Shown: positions 26,607-37,488 of the stretch, in pieces
Position numbering within the stretch: position 1 is the first letter of the stretch
Layout of the letters: each line of letters starts with the position of its first letter
NCBI RefSeq assembly: GCF_002252635.1
Contig: NZ_NQKX01000002.1
Span: 248,001 to 312,000, forward strand
Reading direction: 5' to 3'
Length of the DNA stretch: 64,000 nt
Source of the DNA: Synechococcus sp. MW101C3
Lineage (GTDB): Bacteria > Cyanobacteriota > Cyanobacteriia > PCC-6307 > Cyanobiaceae
Position numbers and translations under genes: made by a program
Notes under the pieces: model-generated
Told to the model about the DNA's origin: nothing
Database searches by the model: none
What the model saw: only the letters and a program-made list of their open reading frames with translations

Positions 26607-27106
26607 ACCAGCCGGACGGCACCGCCCCTAAAGTTCCCAGACCTGAACTCCAGATCCCCGTGCCGGTGAGCGAACCCAACGGAGCCGCCCCCACGCCATC
26701 TGCCGTGGGAGCCGCGGATAAGCCGGCCGCCAAAGCCAAGCCCCCGGCAGTGGAGGACAAGCCGTTTGCCGAGTTCGTGCCGGAGATCTTCCTGCCGGCA
26801 CTGGCCAAGGAAATGCAGGCCTACGGCGGGCCCTCGCCGGAGCTGAGCTTTGAGCAGGCGCCGATGCCCGTTGTGGGTAGCGACTGCTGGGTGGTGAAAG
26901 GGTGCATGCCCCGGGGCCGGCGGTTCTGGCTGTGTTTCACCACCACCGACATCCACGGCCCCAAAACCTTCAGCCTGGCCGAATCCGGTAGCGAACCCAC
27001 CTTGCTGGAGTCGTTCCTGATCGATGAGCGCAAAGCCACCCTGCCCCTGCTGGTGTCCAGGGTTGTGTCACGGCTCAACGGGCAGAAGTGGCTCGGGCCC
27101 AACTGA
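26603..27106 (+). CDS. DUF2996 cyanobacterial conserved protein
   Basis: A 167-residue soluble protein starting at a GTG overlapping the previous stop. Residues 1-50 are Pro/Ala/Lys-rich and disordered. The conserved part (about 51-165) starts PFAEFVPEIFLPALAKEM, followed by DCWVVKGCMPRGRRFWLCF and SLAESGSEPTLLESFLIDE. This matches the cyanobacterial DUF2996 family as I remember it. Its function is unknown; cellular role cannot be inferred from neighbours beyond a photosynthetic setting (acsF follows). Confidence 0.7.
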   Translation: MNQPDGTAPKVPRPELQIPVPVSEPNGAAPTPSAVGAADKPAAKAKPPAVEDKPFAEFVPEIFLPALAKEMQAYGGPSPELSFEQAPMPVVGSDCWVVKGCMPRGRRFWLCFTTTDIHGPKTFSLAESGSEPTLLESFLIDERKATLPLLVSRVVSRLNGQKWLGPN

Positions 27107-27265
27107 GGCCAGCGCACCGGGCCCGGCCGGTACCTCAAGCACGCCGCCCCATCGGAGACACAGCGTTGAGCCTCTATCCCGGCTCGATCTGTTGGAGCGT
27201 CACAACTGGGCCCCTTCGGCTCGGATGGCCCTTACGATGCCTGCATCGCCTGCCTCGACGCCAGA

Positions 27266-28357
27266 ATGGTGCCTCCCACCGCCGCACCCAGCGCTCCCGT
27301 CGCCGCTTCGAACGACCACGCACCGGCCTTCAAGGATCCGGTCAAGGACACGATCCTCACCCCGCGGTTCTACACCACAGATTTCGACGCCATGGCGGCG
27401 ATGGATCTGCGGCCCAACGAAGTGGAGCTGGAGGCGATCTGCGAAGAGTTCCGCAAGGACTACAACCGCCACCACTTCGTTCGTAACGGCGAATTCGACG
27501 GCGCCGCTGACAAGCTCGATCCCGACACCCGCCGTGTGTTCGTCGAGTTTCTCGAGCAGAGCTGCACGTCGGAGTTTTCCGGCTTCCTGCTCTACAAGGA
27601 GCTGAGCCGCCGCATCAAAGCCAAGAACCCGCTTCTGGCCGAATGCTTCGCCCACATGGCCAGGGATGAGGCCCGCCATGCCGGCTTCCTCAACAAGGCC
27701 ATGGGCGACTTCGGGCTCCAGCTCGATCTGGGCTTTCTCACAGCCAGTAAGTCATACACCTTCTTCAAGCCCAAGTTCATCTTCTACGCCACCTACCTCT
27801 CGGAGAAGATCGGCTACTGGCGCTACATCGCCATCTACCGCCACCTCGAGAAGAACCCTGACAGCAAGATCTTCCCGATCTTCAACTTCTTCGAAAACTG
27901 GTGCCAGGACGAAAATCGCCATGGCGACTTCTTCGACGCTCTGATGAAGGCCCAGCCGGACACCGTGCGTGGCCTGCAGGCGCGACTCTGGTGCCGTTTC
28001 TTCCTGCTGGCGGTTTTCGCCACCATGTACGTCCGTGACGTGGCCCGCAAGGAGTTCTACGAAGCCCTTGGCCTTGATGCCCGCGCCTACGACAAGTACG
28101 TGATCGCCAAGACCAACGAAACCTCCGCCCGAGTGTTCCCCGTGGTGCTCAACGTGGAGCACCCACGTTTCTATGAGCGGCTGGAGCGGATCGTGGGCAA
28201 CAACCAGGCCCTCAGCGCCGCCGATGCCTCCGCCGCCATCGCTCCGCTCAAGGTGCTGCGCAAGCTGCCCTTCTGGGCCGCCAACGGCCTCGAAATGGCG
28301 AAGCTGTTCTTCATGGCTCCGATTCGCAGCGAGGCCTTCCAGCCGGCTGTGCGCTGA
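27266..28357 (+). CDS. acsF: Mg-protoporphyrin IX monomethyl ester oxidative cyclase (AcsF)
   Basis: Oxygen-dependent di-iron enzyme that closes the fifth (isocyclic) ring of chlorophyll. The 363-residue protein has diiron ligand motifs in family positions: E103 region [12 protein letters not shown] at 135-138 (DEARHAGF) and DENRHGDF with E216 and H219. YHR-like [16 protein letters not shown] and [17 protein letters not shown] are typical. It starts at ATG in a 159-bp spacer after the DUF2996 gene. The reaction needs an additional subunit (Ycf54-like in cyanobacteria), not in the window. Confidence 0.95.
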   Translation: MVPPTAAPSAPVAASNDHAPAFKDPVKDTILTPRFYTTDFDAMAAMDLRPNEVELEAICEEFRKDYNRHHFVRNGEFDGAADKLDPDTRRVFVEFLEQSCTSEFSGFLLYKELSRRIKAKNPLLAECFAHMARDEARHAGFLNKAMGDFGLQLDLGFLTASKSYTFFKPKFIFYATYLSEKIGYWRYIAIYRHLEKNPDSKIFPIFNFFENWCQDENRHGDFFDALMKAQPDTVRGLQARLWCRFFLLAVFATMYVRDVARKEFYEALGLDARAYDKYVIAKTNETSARVFPVVLNVEHPRFYERLERIVGNNQALSAADASAAIAPLKVLRKLPFWAANGLEMAKLFFMAPIRSEAFQPAVR

Positions 28358-28381
28358 TCCTCAGCCGTTTGAAGTGCCTGG

Positions 28382-28426
28382 CCAGGGGCCTACCCAACCC
28401 AGCAAATCTCTGGGGGGGTTCCCTGG
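28382..28426. other. Imperfect stem-loop downstream of acsF
   Basis: CCAGGG (28382-28387) pairs with CCCTGG (28421-28426) around an inner AACCC/GGGTT pair (28396-28400 with 28416-28420). It lies 25 bp after acsF. There is no T tract, so termination is uncertain. Confidence 0.35.
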
Positions 28427-28500
28427 CAGCGAAGCTCCTGAGGCATCCCGTGCCTGCTGCCTCGCCGTTAGCCTGAGCCACCAAGATCAGGCCGACTTCC

Positions 28501-29937
28501 TTGGTTGCTTCCACTGCTCGCCCCTTGCTGGCGCTCGAAGGTTTTGACCTCAGCTGGCGTCAACGCCTGGAGCCGTTGCTGGCTGCAGGACGCGCCGCTG
28601 GAGCCAGCCTGGTGGAGGTTTTCCTGGAGAGCACTGACCACATCGGCTTGCTGGCTGAGCAGGACCGCATCACCAGCGTGAGCCCGGCCTTCGGCCGCGG
28701 CGCTGGTGTGCGCGTGTTCCGCGGCGAGCGCGATGGCTTTGTCTCCACCAACGACCTCAGTGAGCGGGGCCTGATGGTGGCGCTGGAGCAGGCCCTGGGC
28801 ATGCTGGGCCTCACGGTCAACAGCAACGGCATCAGCGGCTTCGACGGGCTGCCCGACCTGCGCGACTACGCCCTCGCCAAGGGCGACTGGCTGGTTGCCT
28901 GCCCGACCCTGGCGGAAAGCACCGACCGGCTGCTGGAGGGCACCGCCCTGCTGGAACAGCACGGCCAGCACCTGCAGGCACGCCGCGGCAGCTACGCCCG
29001 CGACTGGCAGGAGGTGATGGTGGCCGCCAGCGATGGCACCTTCGCCCGCGACATCCGGTTGCACCAGTCGGTGGGGCTCACGGCCCTGGCCGCCGACGGG
29101 GAGCACCGGGCCAGCCAGGGCCGCCGTTATGGCAGCACCGACCGCCCGGACGATCTGCGCCAGTGGGATGCCCAGACGGCCGCCGTCGACCTGTGTGCCA
29201 GCACCCAGGCCATGCTGCATGCCGAGTATGTGGAAGCGGGCACCTACCCCGTGGTGCTTGCCAACCGCTTCGGCGGTGTGATCTTCCATGAGGCCTGCGG
29301 GCACCTGCTGGAAACCACCCAGGTGGAGCGGGGCACCACCCCCTTTGCCGATCGGATCGATGCTCCGATCGCCCACAGCGCCGTGACGGCGATCGACGAG
29401 GGGCTCAGCGACGGCGCCTTCGGCAGCCTGTCGATGGACGACGAGGGCATGGCGCCCCAACGCACGGTGCTGATCGAGAACGGGGTGCTCAAGCGTTTCC
29501 TCTCCGACCGCGCCGGTGAACTGCGCACCGGCCACCCCCGCACCGGCAGCGGCCGGCGCCAGAGCCACGCCTTCGCGGCCGCCAGCCGCATGCGCAACAC
29601 CTACATCGCCGCCGGGCCGCACACCCCGGAGCAGCTGATCGAATCGGTCGATCGGGGCTTGTACTGCAAATCGATGGGTGGCGGCAGCGTGGGCCCCACC
29701 GGCCAGTTCAACTTTGCGGTGGAGGAGGGCTATCTGATCGAGAACGGTCGCCTCGGCAAGCCCGTGAAAGGAGCCACCTTGATCGGTGAAGCCAAAGAGG
29801 TGATGCCCCGGCTCTCGATGTGCGCCAATGATCTGGAGCTGGCAGCCGGCTTCTGCGGTTCGGTGAGCGGCAGCATCTTCGTCACCGTGGGGCAGCCGCA
29901 CATCAAGGTGGATGCCATCACCGTGGGAGGCCGCTGA
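28501..29937 (+). CDS. tldD: TldD metalloprotease subunit
   Basis: The 478-residue protein is the catalytic half of the TldD/TldE protease, which in E. coli trims unfolded or leader-containing peptides (microcin B17, CcdA). The zinc motif HEACGH is at residues 263-267/268 ([10 protein letters not shown]), and a third ligand Cys lies in the C-terminal [11 protein letters not shown] region (about 454). [13 protein letters not shown] and [15 protein letters not shown] are typical. The start used is a TTG; no in-frame ATG or GTG lies near it. The next gene begins 2 bp after the stop. Confidence 0.92.
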   Translation: MVASTARPLLALEGFDLSWRQRLEPLLAAGRAAGASLVEVFLESTDHIGLLAEQDRITSVSPAFGRGAGVRVFRGERDGFVSTNDLSERGLMVALEQALGMLGLTVNSNGISGFDGLPDLRDYALAKGDWLVACPTLAESTDRLLEGTALLEQHGQHLQARRGSYARDWQEVMVAASDGTFARDIRLHQSVGLTALAADGEHRASQGRRYGSTDRPDDLRQWDAQTAAVDLCASTQAMLHAEYVEAGTYPVVLANRFGGVIFHEACGHLLETTQVERGTTPFADRIDAPIAHSAVTAIDEGLSDGAFGSLSMDDEGMAPQRTVLIENGVLKRFLSDRAGELRTGHPRTGSGRRQSHAFAAASRMRNTYIAAGPHTPEQLIESVDRGLYCKSMGGGSVGPTGQFNFAVEEGYLIENGRLGKPVKGATLIGEAKEVMPRLSMCANDLELAAGFCGSVSGSIFVTVGQPHIKVDAITVGGR

Positions 29938-29939
29938 TC

Positions 29940-31322
29940 ATGAGCACCACCACAGCGGGAACCACCTTGGGCCTCGACGCCCACGCCCTCAGTGAGCAGC
30001 TCAGCGGCCTGGCCCAGGGCCTGGGCATCGAGCGCTGGGATCTGGGCGCCGCCTGCAGCACCGACACCTCCGTGCAGGTGGACCGCGGCGAAGCCAAGCA
30101 GCTCAAGGGGGCCCAGCGCAGCGCCATCACCGTGCGGGTCTGGAACGGGGATGGCCTTGTGGGCATCACCAGCACCTCCGACCTCTCCCCCGCCGGCCTG
30201 GCCCGTGCCCTCAGCGGTGCCCGCGATGCCAGCGCCTACGGCAACGCCGACGACATCCCGGCCTTCTCGCCGCTGGCCACGGCCCCGCTCGAACCGCTTG
30301 ATCAGCCCCTGGTGGAGCCGCGCGGCATCCTCGAGCTGCTGGACACCCTGCGGGAAGCGGAGCGCGACCTGCTCGGCCGCCATGCCGCCATCACCACCGT
30401 TCCTTACAACGGCCTGGCCCAGCGCAGCAGCGAGCGCCTTTACCTCAACAGTGCCGGCGCCTGCCGCGAGCAGAAGCTCACCACCGCCAGCCTTTACCTC
30501 TATGCCCGCGGCGAAGAGGAGGGCCGCAAACCCCGCAGCAGTGGCGCCGTGCGTCTGGCTTACGGCCTGCAGCAGCTGGATGTGGCCGGCTGCATCGCTG
30601 AAGCGGCCGAGCGCACCATCGCCCATCTCGATTACGCCCCGATCCAGACAGGGCATTACACCTGCATCTTTTCGCCGGAAGCCTTCCTCGACCTGATCGG
30701 CGCCTTCAGCAGCCTGTTCAATGCCCGGGCCGTGCTCGACGGCGTCAGCCTCAGCAACCGCGACGCGCTCGGCAGCACCCTGGCGGTGCCGTTTCTCTCC
30801 ATCCACGACAACGGCCTGCATCCCGGCAATGTGGGCGCCTCGAACTTCGATGGCGAAGGCACACCCGTGCGGCGCCTGGCCCTGGTGGAAGGGGGCGTGC
30901 TGCGCCACTTCCTGCATTCCGAAGCCACGGCGCGAGCCTTCGGGGTGGAGCCCACCGGCCATGCGGGCCTGGGCGCCAAGGTGTCGGTGGGGCCGCATTG
31001 GTTCGAGGTGGGGCCAAGCGCCGGTTCCTCCGGCGGCGCCAGCGGCCTGAATCGCCACACTGCCGACGGCGTGGTGTGGATCGATTCGCTCTCGGCACTG
31101 CACGCCGGTGTGAAGGCGAGCCAGGGATCGTTCTCACTGCCGTTTGATGGCTGGCTGATCCGCAACGGCGAAGCGCGCTCGATCGAAGCGGCCACCGTGG
31201 CCGGTGACATCCGGGCTGTGCTCAAGGGCATCCTCGGCTTTGAAGGGGAGGCCAAGCTCACCCCCGATGGCCTCTGCCCGCACGTGTGGGTGGAAGGCCT
31301 GTCCGTGACCGGCGACGCCTGA
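29940..31322 (+). CDS. pmbA: TldE/PmbA subunit
   Basis: The 460-residue partner of TldD, of the same fold but without the HExxxH zinc motif, as expected for TldE. Typical stretches are TDTSVQVDRGEAKQLKGAQ, the VPFLSIHDNGLHPGN strand and GILVASN-like regions before the C-terminal SFSLPFDGWLIRNGEARSI. It begins 3 bp after tldD and the two surely form one transcript. The physiological substrate in cyanobacteria is unknown. Confidence 0.9.
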   Translation: MSTTTAGTTLGLDAHALSEQLSGLAQGLGIERWDLGAACSTDTSVQVDRGEAKQLKGAQRSAITVRVWNGDGLVGITSTSDLSPAGLARALSGARDASAYGNADDIPAFSPLATAPLEPLDQPLVEPRGILELLDTLREAERDLLGRHAAITTVPYNGLAQRSSERLYLNSAGACREQKLTTASLYLYARGEEEGRKPRSSGAVRLAYGLQQLDVAGCIAEAAERTIAHLDYAPIQTGHYTCIFSPEAFLDLIGAFSSLFNARAVLDGVSLSNRDALGSTLAVPFLSIHDNGLHPGNVGASNFDGEGTPVRRLALVEGGVLRHFLHSEATARAFGVEPTGHAGLGAKVSVGPHWFEVGPSAGSSGGASGLNRHTADGVVWIDSLSALHAGVKASQGSFSLPFDGWLIRNGEARSIEAATVAGDIRAVLKGILGFEGEAKLTPDGLCPHVWVEGLSVTGDA

Positions 31323-31361
31323 ACGGCACCGGCCCCGTTTGATCCACCCGCCCACGTCCCT

Positions 31362-32420
31362 GTGAAGATCCTGTTCTGGGGCACGCCGGCCTACGCCGTG
31401 CCCAGCCTTGAGGCGTTGGTGGCTGCCGGCCACGCAGTCGTGGGAGTGGTCAGCCAGCCCGACCGGCGACGTGGCCGGGGGGCGGCGGCCCAGCCATCGG
31501 CGGTGAAGGCCCGGGCCCTGGAGCTGGGGCTGCCGGTGTTCACTCCCACCCGTATCCGCCGCGAACCGGAGGTGCAGCAGCAGCTGGCAGCCCTCGGCGC
31601 CGACCTTTCGGTGGTAGTGGCCTTCGGCCAGTTGCTGCCGCCCGAGGTGCTGCAGCAACCGCCGCTGGGCTGTTGGAACGGCCACGGTTCCCTGCTGCCC
31701 CGCTGGCGCGGGGCCGGGCCGATCCAGTGGTGCCTGATGGAAGGCGACGCGCAGACGGGGGTGGGGATCATGGCGATGGAAGCCGGCCTCGACACGGGTC
31801 CGGTGCTGCTGGAAGGTCGTCTGCCGATCGGCCTGCTCGACAACGCCCAGCAGCTGGCAGCCCGGCTCAGTGCGCTCACCGCCACCCTGCTGGTGGAAGC
31901 GATGCCGAGGATCGAGGCCGCCGGCCCTGGTCCCGAACCGGAGCGCTGGCAGCGGCTGGGGCTGCGGCCCCAGGGCGACGACGGCGTGCGCTTGGCGCGG
32001 TTGTTGCGCAAGGAGGACTTCGCGGTGGATTGGAGCCGTTCGGCGCTGGCGATCCACCGCCAGGTGATGGGCTTGTACCCCGGCGCCACCACCACGCTGG
32101 CGGGCAAGCGGCTCAAGCTGCTCGCCACCGAGCCGCTGGTGGCCAGGCTGGCGGAGCAACTGAGCGCCGACGTCCGGGCGCTGTCCACCGGCGTGGCTGA
32201 GCAGCAAGGGAGACCCGGTGAGGTGCTGGCTCTGCTGCCAGGCGTGGGGCTGGTGCTGGGCACCGGCGGCTGCCCGCTGCTGCTGCGCAGTGCCCAGCTG
32301 GAGGGCAAACAGGCGGCCAGCGGCCAGCCCCTGCTCCAGCAGCTGGGCCTGCAAGCGGGTGACCGGCTGGGTGAGAAGGGGGCAGGGTCTGCTCCAGAGG
32401 GGTCGCTCGGCGGGAGCTGA
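31362..32420 (+). CDS. fmt: Methionyl-tRNA formyltransferase
   Basis: Formylates initiator Met-tRNA with 10-formyl-THF before translation starts. The 352-residue protein (GTG start) has the N-terminal FWGTPAYAVPSLEAL strand, the catalytic NGHGSLLPRWRGAGPIQW region (Asn and His of the formyl-transfer site), and GVGIMAMEAGLDTGPVLL with the catalytic Asp, followed by the C-terminal tRNA-binding domain (about 215-340). The usual NVHASLLP is NGHGSLLP here, a conservative change. It lies 39 bp after pmbA. Confidence 0.92.
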   Translation: MKILFWGTPAYAVPSLEALVAAGHAVVGVVSQPDRRRGRGAAAQPSAVKARALELGLPVFTPTRIRREPEVQQQLAALGADLSVVVAFGQLLPPEVLQQPPLGCWNGHGSLLPRWRGAGPIQWCLMEGDAQTGVGIMAMEAGLDTGPVLLEGRLPIGLLDNAQQLAARLSALTATLLVEAMPRIEAAGPGPEPERWQRLGLRPQGDDGVRLARLLRKEDFAVDWSRSALAIHRQVMGLYPGATTTLAGKRLKLLATEPLVARLAEQLSADVRALSTGVAEQQGRPGEVLALLPGVGLVLGTGGCPLLLRSAQLEGKQAASGQPLLQQLGLQAGDRLGEKGAGSAPEGSLGGS

Positions 32421-32432
32421 GCGCGGTTCCGC

Positions 32433-32488
32433 TGGTGCTCAGGCCAGGCGCCTTTCGATCTGGTGCTCAGGCCGGGCGCCTTTCCATA
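32433..32488. repeat. Two-copy 28-bp direct repeat
   Basis: TGGTGCTCAGGCCAGGCGCC... at 32433-32460 is repeated with a few changes at 32461-32488, exactly head to tail, between fmt and the SPFH-like gene. It ends 32 bp before that gene's ATG. Confidence 0.8.
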
Positions 32489-32520
32489 CAGTGACGCCAC
32501 GAGCGGACAGGACAGGCGCG

Positions 32521-33312
32521 ATGGAGGGAGCCGGAGCGGCGGTGAATGCGCAGGAACCGGCAGCAGCGATGGAGAACGGGGGCCGCAGTGATCCGCTGCT
32601 GTGGGCCCTGGATCATGCGCAGGCACCTTTGCGGGTGGGCACCTGGCTGAAGGTGGAGGCCGATCAGGCCGCGGTGTTCGCCGTGGGGAATCAACTGGCC
32701 GATGTGCTCCTCACAGGCCGCCATCAGCTGCGGCGCCAGTCGCTGCCGAAGCTGGCGGGGTTGATCGACCTGCCGGGGCAGGAAGGCAGCTTCTTCAATG
32801 CCCAGATCCACGTGGTGGACCTGCGCCACTTCACGGCCCTGCCCTGGGGTGAGAGACGTGCGCAGCCGATGGTCGCCACTGCGCTCCGTCCGGTGGCTCC
32901 CTCGCCGGAGACCTTCAGCGCCTCCGGGCTCTGCGCGATCCAGTGCCTGGACCCGCTGCTGGTGCTACGTACCGTGGGCGCCCGCCAGCTGATCGAGGGC
33001 CCGTCACGGCCGGCTGCACCGGTGACTGAGCTGCTGGCCCCGCACCTGCTTGGCATCTCCAGCCAGCTGCGGCAGGTGATCCACGATGGCGTCCGTGGCC
33101 CAGCGCGGGAGGAGCCATCGTTGGCCATGCTGGCCAGCGACACGGGGGAGAGGTGCCGCAGCAGCTTTGCAGCTGTCGGACTGGCGCTCAGCGATGTGAG
33201 CATCGAGAGCCTCACCCTGCCGGCACGGAAGCCGAGCGGAGAACTACCGGCCTCGTTGGAAGCACTGATGAGCCTGTTCCGGCCGGCACCACCGCCACCA
33301 CCACCGGCCTGA
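32521..33312 (+). CDS. Probable SPFH-domain (virion-core-like) protein
   Basis: A 263-residue protein with a low-complexity N-terminus, then GTWLKVEADQAAVFAVGNQL, ADVLLTGRHQLRRQSLPKL, and FFNAQIHVVDLRH. This order (an L-x-V strand, an AVF turn, a G-x-H-x-L pair, then strand and DL) resembles the YdjI-type SPFH proteins called virion-core-like in databases. A Pro-rich tail (PAPPPPPPA) ends it. No membrane segment was seen. The assignment is from pattern memory and moderate at best; alternatively it is a lineage-specific protein of unknown function. The start is ATG at 32521; the frame runs further upstream through the fmt 3' end and is probably non-coding there. Confidence 0.5.
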   Translation: MEGAGAAVNAQEPAAAMENGGRSDPLLWALDHAQAPLRVGTWLKVEADQAAVFAVGNQLADVLLTGRHQLRRQSLPKLAGLIDLPGQEGSFFNAQIHVVDLRHFTALPWGERRAQPMVATALRPVAPSPETFSASGLCAIQCLDPLLVLRTVGARQLIEGPSRPAAPVTELLAPHLLGISSQLRQVIHDGVRGPAREEPSLAMLASDTGERCRSSFAAVGLALSDVSIESLTLPARKPSGELPASLEALMSLFRPAPPPPPPA

Positions 33313-33346
33313 GCCGGTTGACTGGGCTGCAGGCTTGAGCGGAGGG

Positions 33347-34801
<1,455 letters not shown>

Positions 34802-35134
34802 GGTGCCCCAAGCCTAGAGGGAGCCACCAAGCACGCCCGAGGGTGGAGAGGCTTTGGGGTTGAGGGCCTCAGAGCGGCTGGTGGCATCGGAACCGTTGCG
34901 CCAGATGAGGAGAGCGACAATGACGCCATGACGGCGAGCGGCAGGGACAAGCGAACGCAGGAGGATGACCAACTGCCAATTCGCCGTGCCGCCCAGTTGT
35001 GCCGGCTGACAAACGGATGGGAGGCGCACAGCGTCGGGATGCCGTACAACAGCGGTCAGCTCAGCTGCAGGCAGGAACAATCTGGTGGCCAACCACATCG
35101 AGCAGCCAAGTCCTGAGCCAAGGCACGGGTGATC
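34802..35134. other. Spacer upstream of the helicase, no gene seen
   Basis: 333 bp between the helicase start and the response-regulator stop, both on the minus strand. It contains the helicase promoter and leader by position. No start-context gene, hairpin plus T tract, tRNA or known small RNA was recognised. A plus-strand frame across it looks like shifted non-coding sequence. Confidence 0.4.
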
Positions 35135-35824
35135 TCAGCGGCTTGAAAGGCGGTAGCCGATCCCACGGATCGTTTCGATGCGGCGGGAATCGATTTTGCG
35201 ACGGAGATAACCGATGTAGACATCCACAATGTTGGACTGGGGATCGTGGCCATAGCCCCAGACATGGTCGAGAATCTGCTCGCGGCTGTGGATGGCCAGC
35301 GGGTTGCTGAGCAACAACTCCAACAAACGGAACTCACGATCCGTGAGGTCGATAGGGTCGGGAAAACTCTCGAGGAACACCTGGCGTTCCCGCAGGTTCA
35401 TGGTGATGCCGCAGTGCTGAAGCTCAAGCGTCTGCGCATTCGGAGCCTGAGCCAGGCGGGTAGAGGACGTGCGCAGACGGGCACGGATACGCGCCAGCAG
35501 TTCATCAAAGCGAAAGGGTTTGGTGATGTAATCATCAGCGCCAGCGTCCAGGCTGGCCACCTTGGTGCTGAGATCATCGCGGGCGGTGAGAACAATCACC
35601 GGTGTTTCTATGCCCTGACCCCGCATCGCCTCGAGAACATTGGTGCCATCAAGGCCCGGAAGGCCGAGGTCCAGCAATAACAGATCGATGGGGGAGGCAG
35701 AAAGGATGTCGACCACGCCATCACCCGATGGCGTGTGCACCACGTCGTAGCCCTGAGCACGCAATCCCTTTTCAATGAAGCGAGAGATGCGTGGCTCGTC
35801 TTCGGCGATCAGGATGCAGGCCAT
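35135..35824 (-). CDS. OmpR-family response regulator
   Basis: A 229-residue transcription regulator. The receiver domain (1-120) has acidic residues E8, D9 and phosphoacceptor D52 in LLLLDLGLPGLDG, the T in LTARDD and K in YITKPFRF. The C-terminal winged helix (about 130-228) has DLTDREFRLLELLLSNPLA and NIVDVYIGYLRRKID, typical of OmpR/PhoB regulators. Translation start overlaps the kinase stop by 16 bp, so they are one two-component system. The gene block has visibly lower G+C than its surroundings. Confidence 0.94.
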   Translation of the reverse strand: MACILIAEDEPRISRFIEKGLRAQGYDVVHTPSGDGVVDILSASPIDLLLLDLGLPGLDGTNVLEAMRGQGIETPVIVLTARDDLSTKVASLDAGADDYITKPFRFDELLARIRARLRTSSTRLAQAPNAQTLELQHCGITMNLRERQVFLESFPDPIDLTDREFRLLELLLSNPLAIHSREQILDHVWGYGHDPQSNIVDVYIGYLRRKIDSRRIETIRGIGYRLSSR

Positions 35825-37275
35825 GGCTCAGGGGAAAAGTCGCGCAGCAGCACAGGTTGCCGTGCGGGAAAGATCAATGTGAAGGTCGTGCCGCGGTTTG
35901 GCTGGCTGAGGAGTTCAATCCGGCCGTGGTGGGCATTCACGATAGCCCTCACGATCGACAGACCAAGACCCGAATGATGCTCAGCTTGGGTGCGGCTTCT
36001 GCCCTTGAAGAAGCGTTTGAACACCTGCGGCTGGATGCGCTCAGGGATTCCCTCACCGCTGTCTGAGACCCAGAGGCGGATGGATCCATCGGCAGCGAGG
36101 GAGGAGCCCAGCTCAATGCGATCAGATTCACTGGTGTGCTGGGTGGCGTTGAGTGCAAGGTTCATCATGCACTGGGTGAGGCGTTGTTCATCGGCCTCCA
36201 TGATTGTCTGGGCCGTGCATGCCAACGACCAGCGGCGCGGGGCGAGAATCCTGGCCTTCTGGTAGATGTCCTGGGTGAAGCGATTCACATCAAGGTCACT
36301 GAGCACCAGGAATTCAGGGCGTTGGGATTGGGCCAGCAGTGAAAGCTCTGCAACCAGCCTGGCGATCCGGTCCACTTCATCCAGCACCAGGCGTACCGTT
36401 TCACGGCGAGCCTCCTCATCATCGTCCTGAAGAAGCAGCTCGATATTGCCCCTGATCACTGTGATTGGTGTGCGCAATTCATGCCCAGCATCTTGGATGA
36501 ATTCCTTCTGGGAAATGATTAAGGCTTCCAGGCGGTCCATCATGGCATTGAAGCTGAGGGTGATGTCACCCAGTTCGCCTCTGCCGGTAACGGGCAAACG
36601 CTGTTTGAGATTCGTGGCCGTGATCGAACGCGTGGTGCTGGCCAGCAGCTGGAGGGGAGCCAGCACCGCCTTGGAAAGAATCCAGAGAAACAACAGCGAC
36701 GTGATCAGAATGCCAACAACAATCTGAACCAAGATGGAGGTGAAATCGCCAACCTCAGCAAGTTCGCCGGCAGTGGTACGTGCCGCCACGAACACAGCTT
36801 GCACCCGGCCATCCACTTCAACCGGAACGGCCGAATACAGAATGGTTCCCACCTCTGGATCAGCTTCATCCACCTTGCCTGAAGCAAGCTTTGTGGTGGC
36901 TTCCCACTGCCGCATCAAGACAGATCCCGGCCGCATGGGGTGAGGCAGAGCCACTGGGCTCGAGCGCTGAAACTCTCCATTGATGATCAAGATGAAGAAG
37001 GTGTCGTCTTCCGGAAGGATCTTCGTAAGAAAACTCTTCATGTGCCCGGCAAGCTCAGGACTGGAAGGAGCCGCTTCGGCGGTAAGCAATGGCCGCATGT
37101 AGTGCTCGAAGTCTTGAATGCTCTCGCCCAGGCTGGTTTGCTCACGCTGATGCAGCTCAAGCAGCAGCAGATGCTTACTGAGCGGCACCGTCAGACCAAT
37201 CAGCACAGACAGCATCACGGCATAGAACACCAACAGCCGCGTGCGAACCTCACCAAAGAACCCCGCTTGCGGCAT
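35809..37275 (-). CDS. Membrane sensor histidine kinase
   Basis: 488 residues from the ATG at 37275: a short cytoplasmic start, TM1 (about 14-34), a periplasmic sensing region of about 130 residues, TM2 (about 165-195, IVVGILITSLLFLWIL), a HAMP segment, HisKA with phospho-acceptor His in QDAGHELRTPITVIRG, and HATPase with the N box (MMNLALNATQHT) and GLGLSIV. A longer frame up to 37455 would add a Cys-rich start, but that runs through the hairpin terminator of the preceding gene, so I reject it. A line of this gene (36421-36480) is 50% G+C by count, against 68% in a core gene line (52081-52140). Confidence 0.93.
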   Translation of the reverse strand: MPQAGFFGEVRTRLLVFYAVMLSVLIGLTVPLSKHLLLLELHQREQTSLGESIQDFEHYMRPLLTAEAAPSSPELAGHMKSFLTKILPEDDTFFILIINGEFQRSSPVALPHPMRPGSVLMRQWEATTKLASGKVDEADPEVGTILYSAVPVEVDGRVQAVFVAARTTAGELAEVGDFTSILVQIVVGILITSLLFLWILSKAVLAPLQLLASTTRSITATNLKQRLPVTGRGELGDITLSFNAMMDRLEALIISQKEFIQDAGHELRTPITVIRGNIELLLQDDDEEARRETVRLVLDEVDRIARLVAELSLLAQSQRPEFLVLSDLDVNRFTQDIYQKARILAPRRWSLACTAQTIMEADEQRLTQCMMNLALNATQHTSESDRIELGSSLAADGSIRLWVSDSGEGIPERIQPQVFKRFFKGRSRTQAEHHSGLGLSIVRAIVNAHHGRIELLSQPNRGTTFTLIFPARQPVLLRDFSPEPWPAS

Positions 37276-37433
37276 GTGACCTTCCAACGTGTACGGAATT
37301 GAGCAGTAAAGGTAAGGCAGCACCGCTGCTGGAAGCGATGCTTTCGCACTGGCGTTGAGCCTGGACTGACGCTGGCACACACAGCTGAAACAGCCCCGTT
37401 CAGAGCACTGATCAAAGCGTGAGCAGTGAATGC

Positions 37434-37468
37434 AGGAAGAAACCCGCCAGGCCAACAGCCTGACGGGT
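37434..37468 (-). terminator. Terminator of the RTX protein gene
   Basis: An 11-bp stem with one mismatch (37442-37452 with 37458-37468, loop of five bases) followed on the minus strand by TTTCTTCC. It lies 20 bp after the stop codon at 37489. Because it separates the RTX gene from the kinase, the two are transcribed separately. Confidence 0.75.
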
Positions 37469-37488
37469 GATCATCACGATCGATGAGG

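Noticed and set aside
37276-37455. Cys-rich 60-residue N-terminal extension of the histidine kinase
   Set aside because: It would start inside the hairpin terminator of the RTX gene, and the family start (short cytoplasmic stretch then TM1) fits the ATG at 37275.
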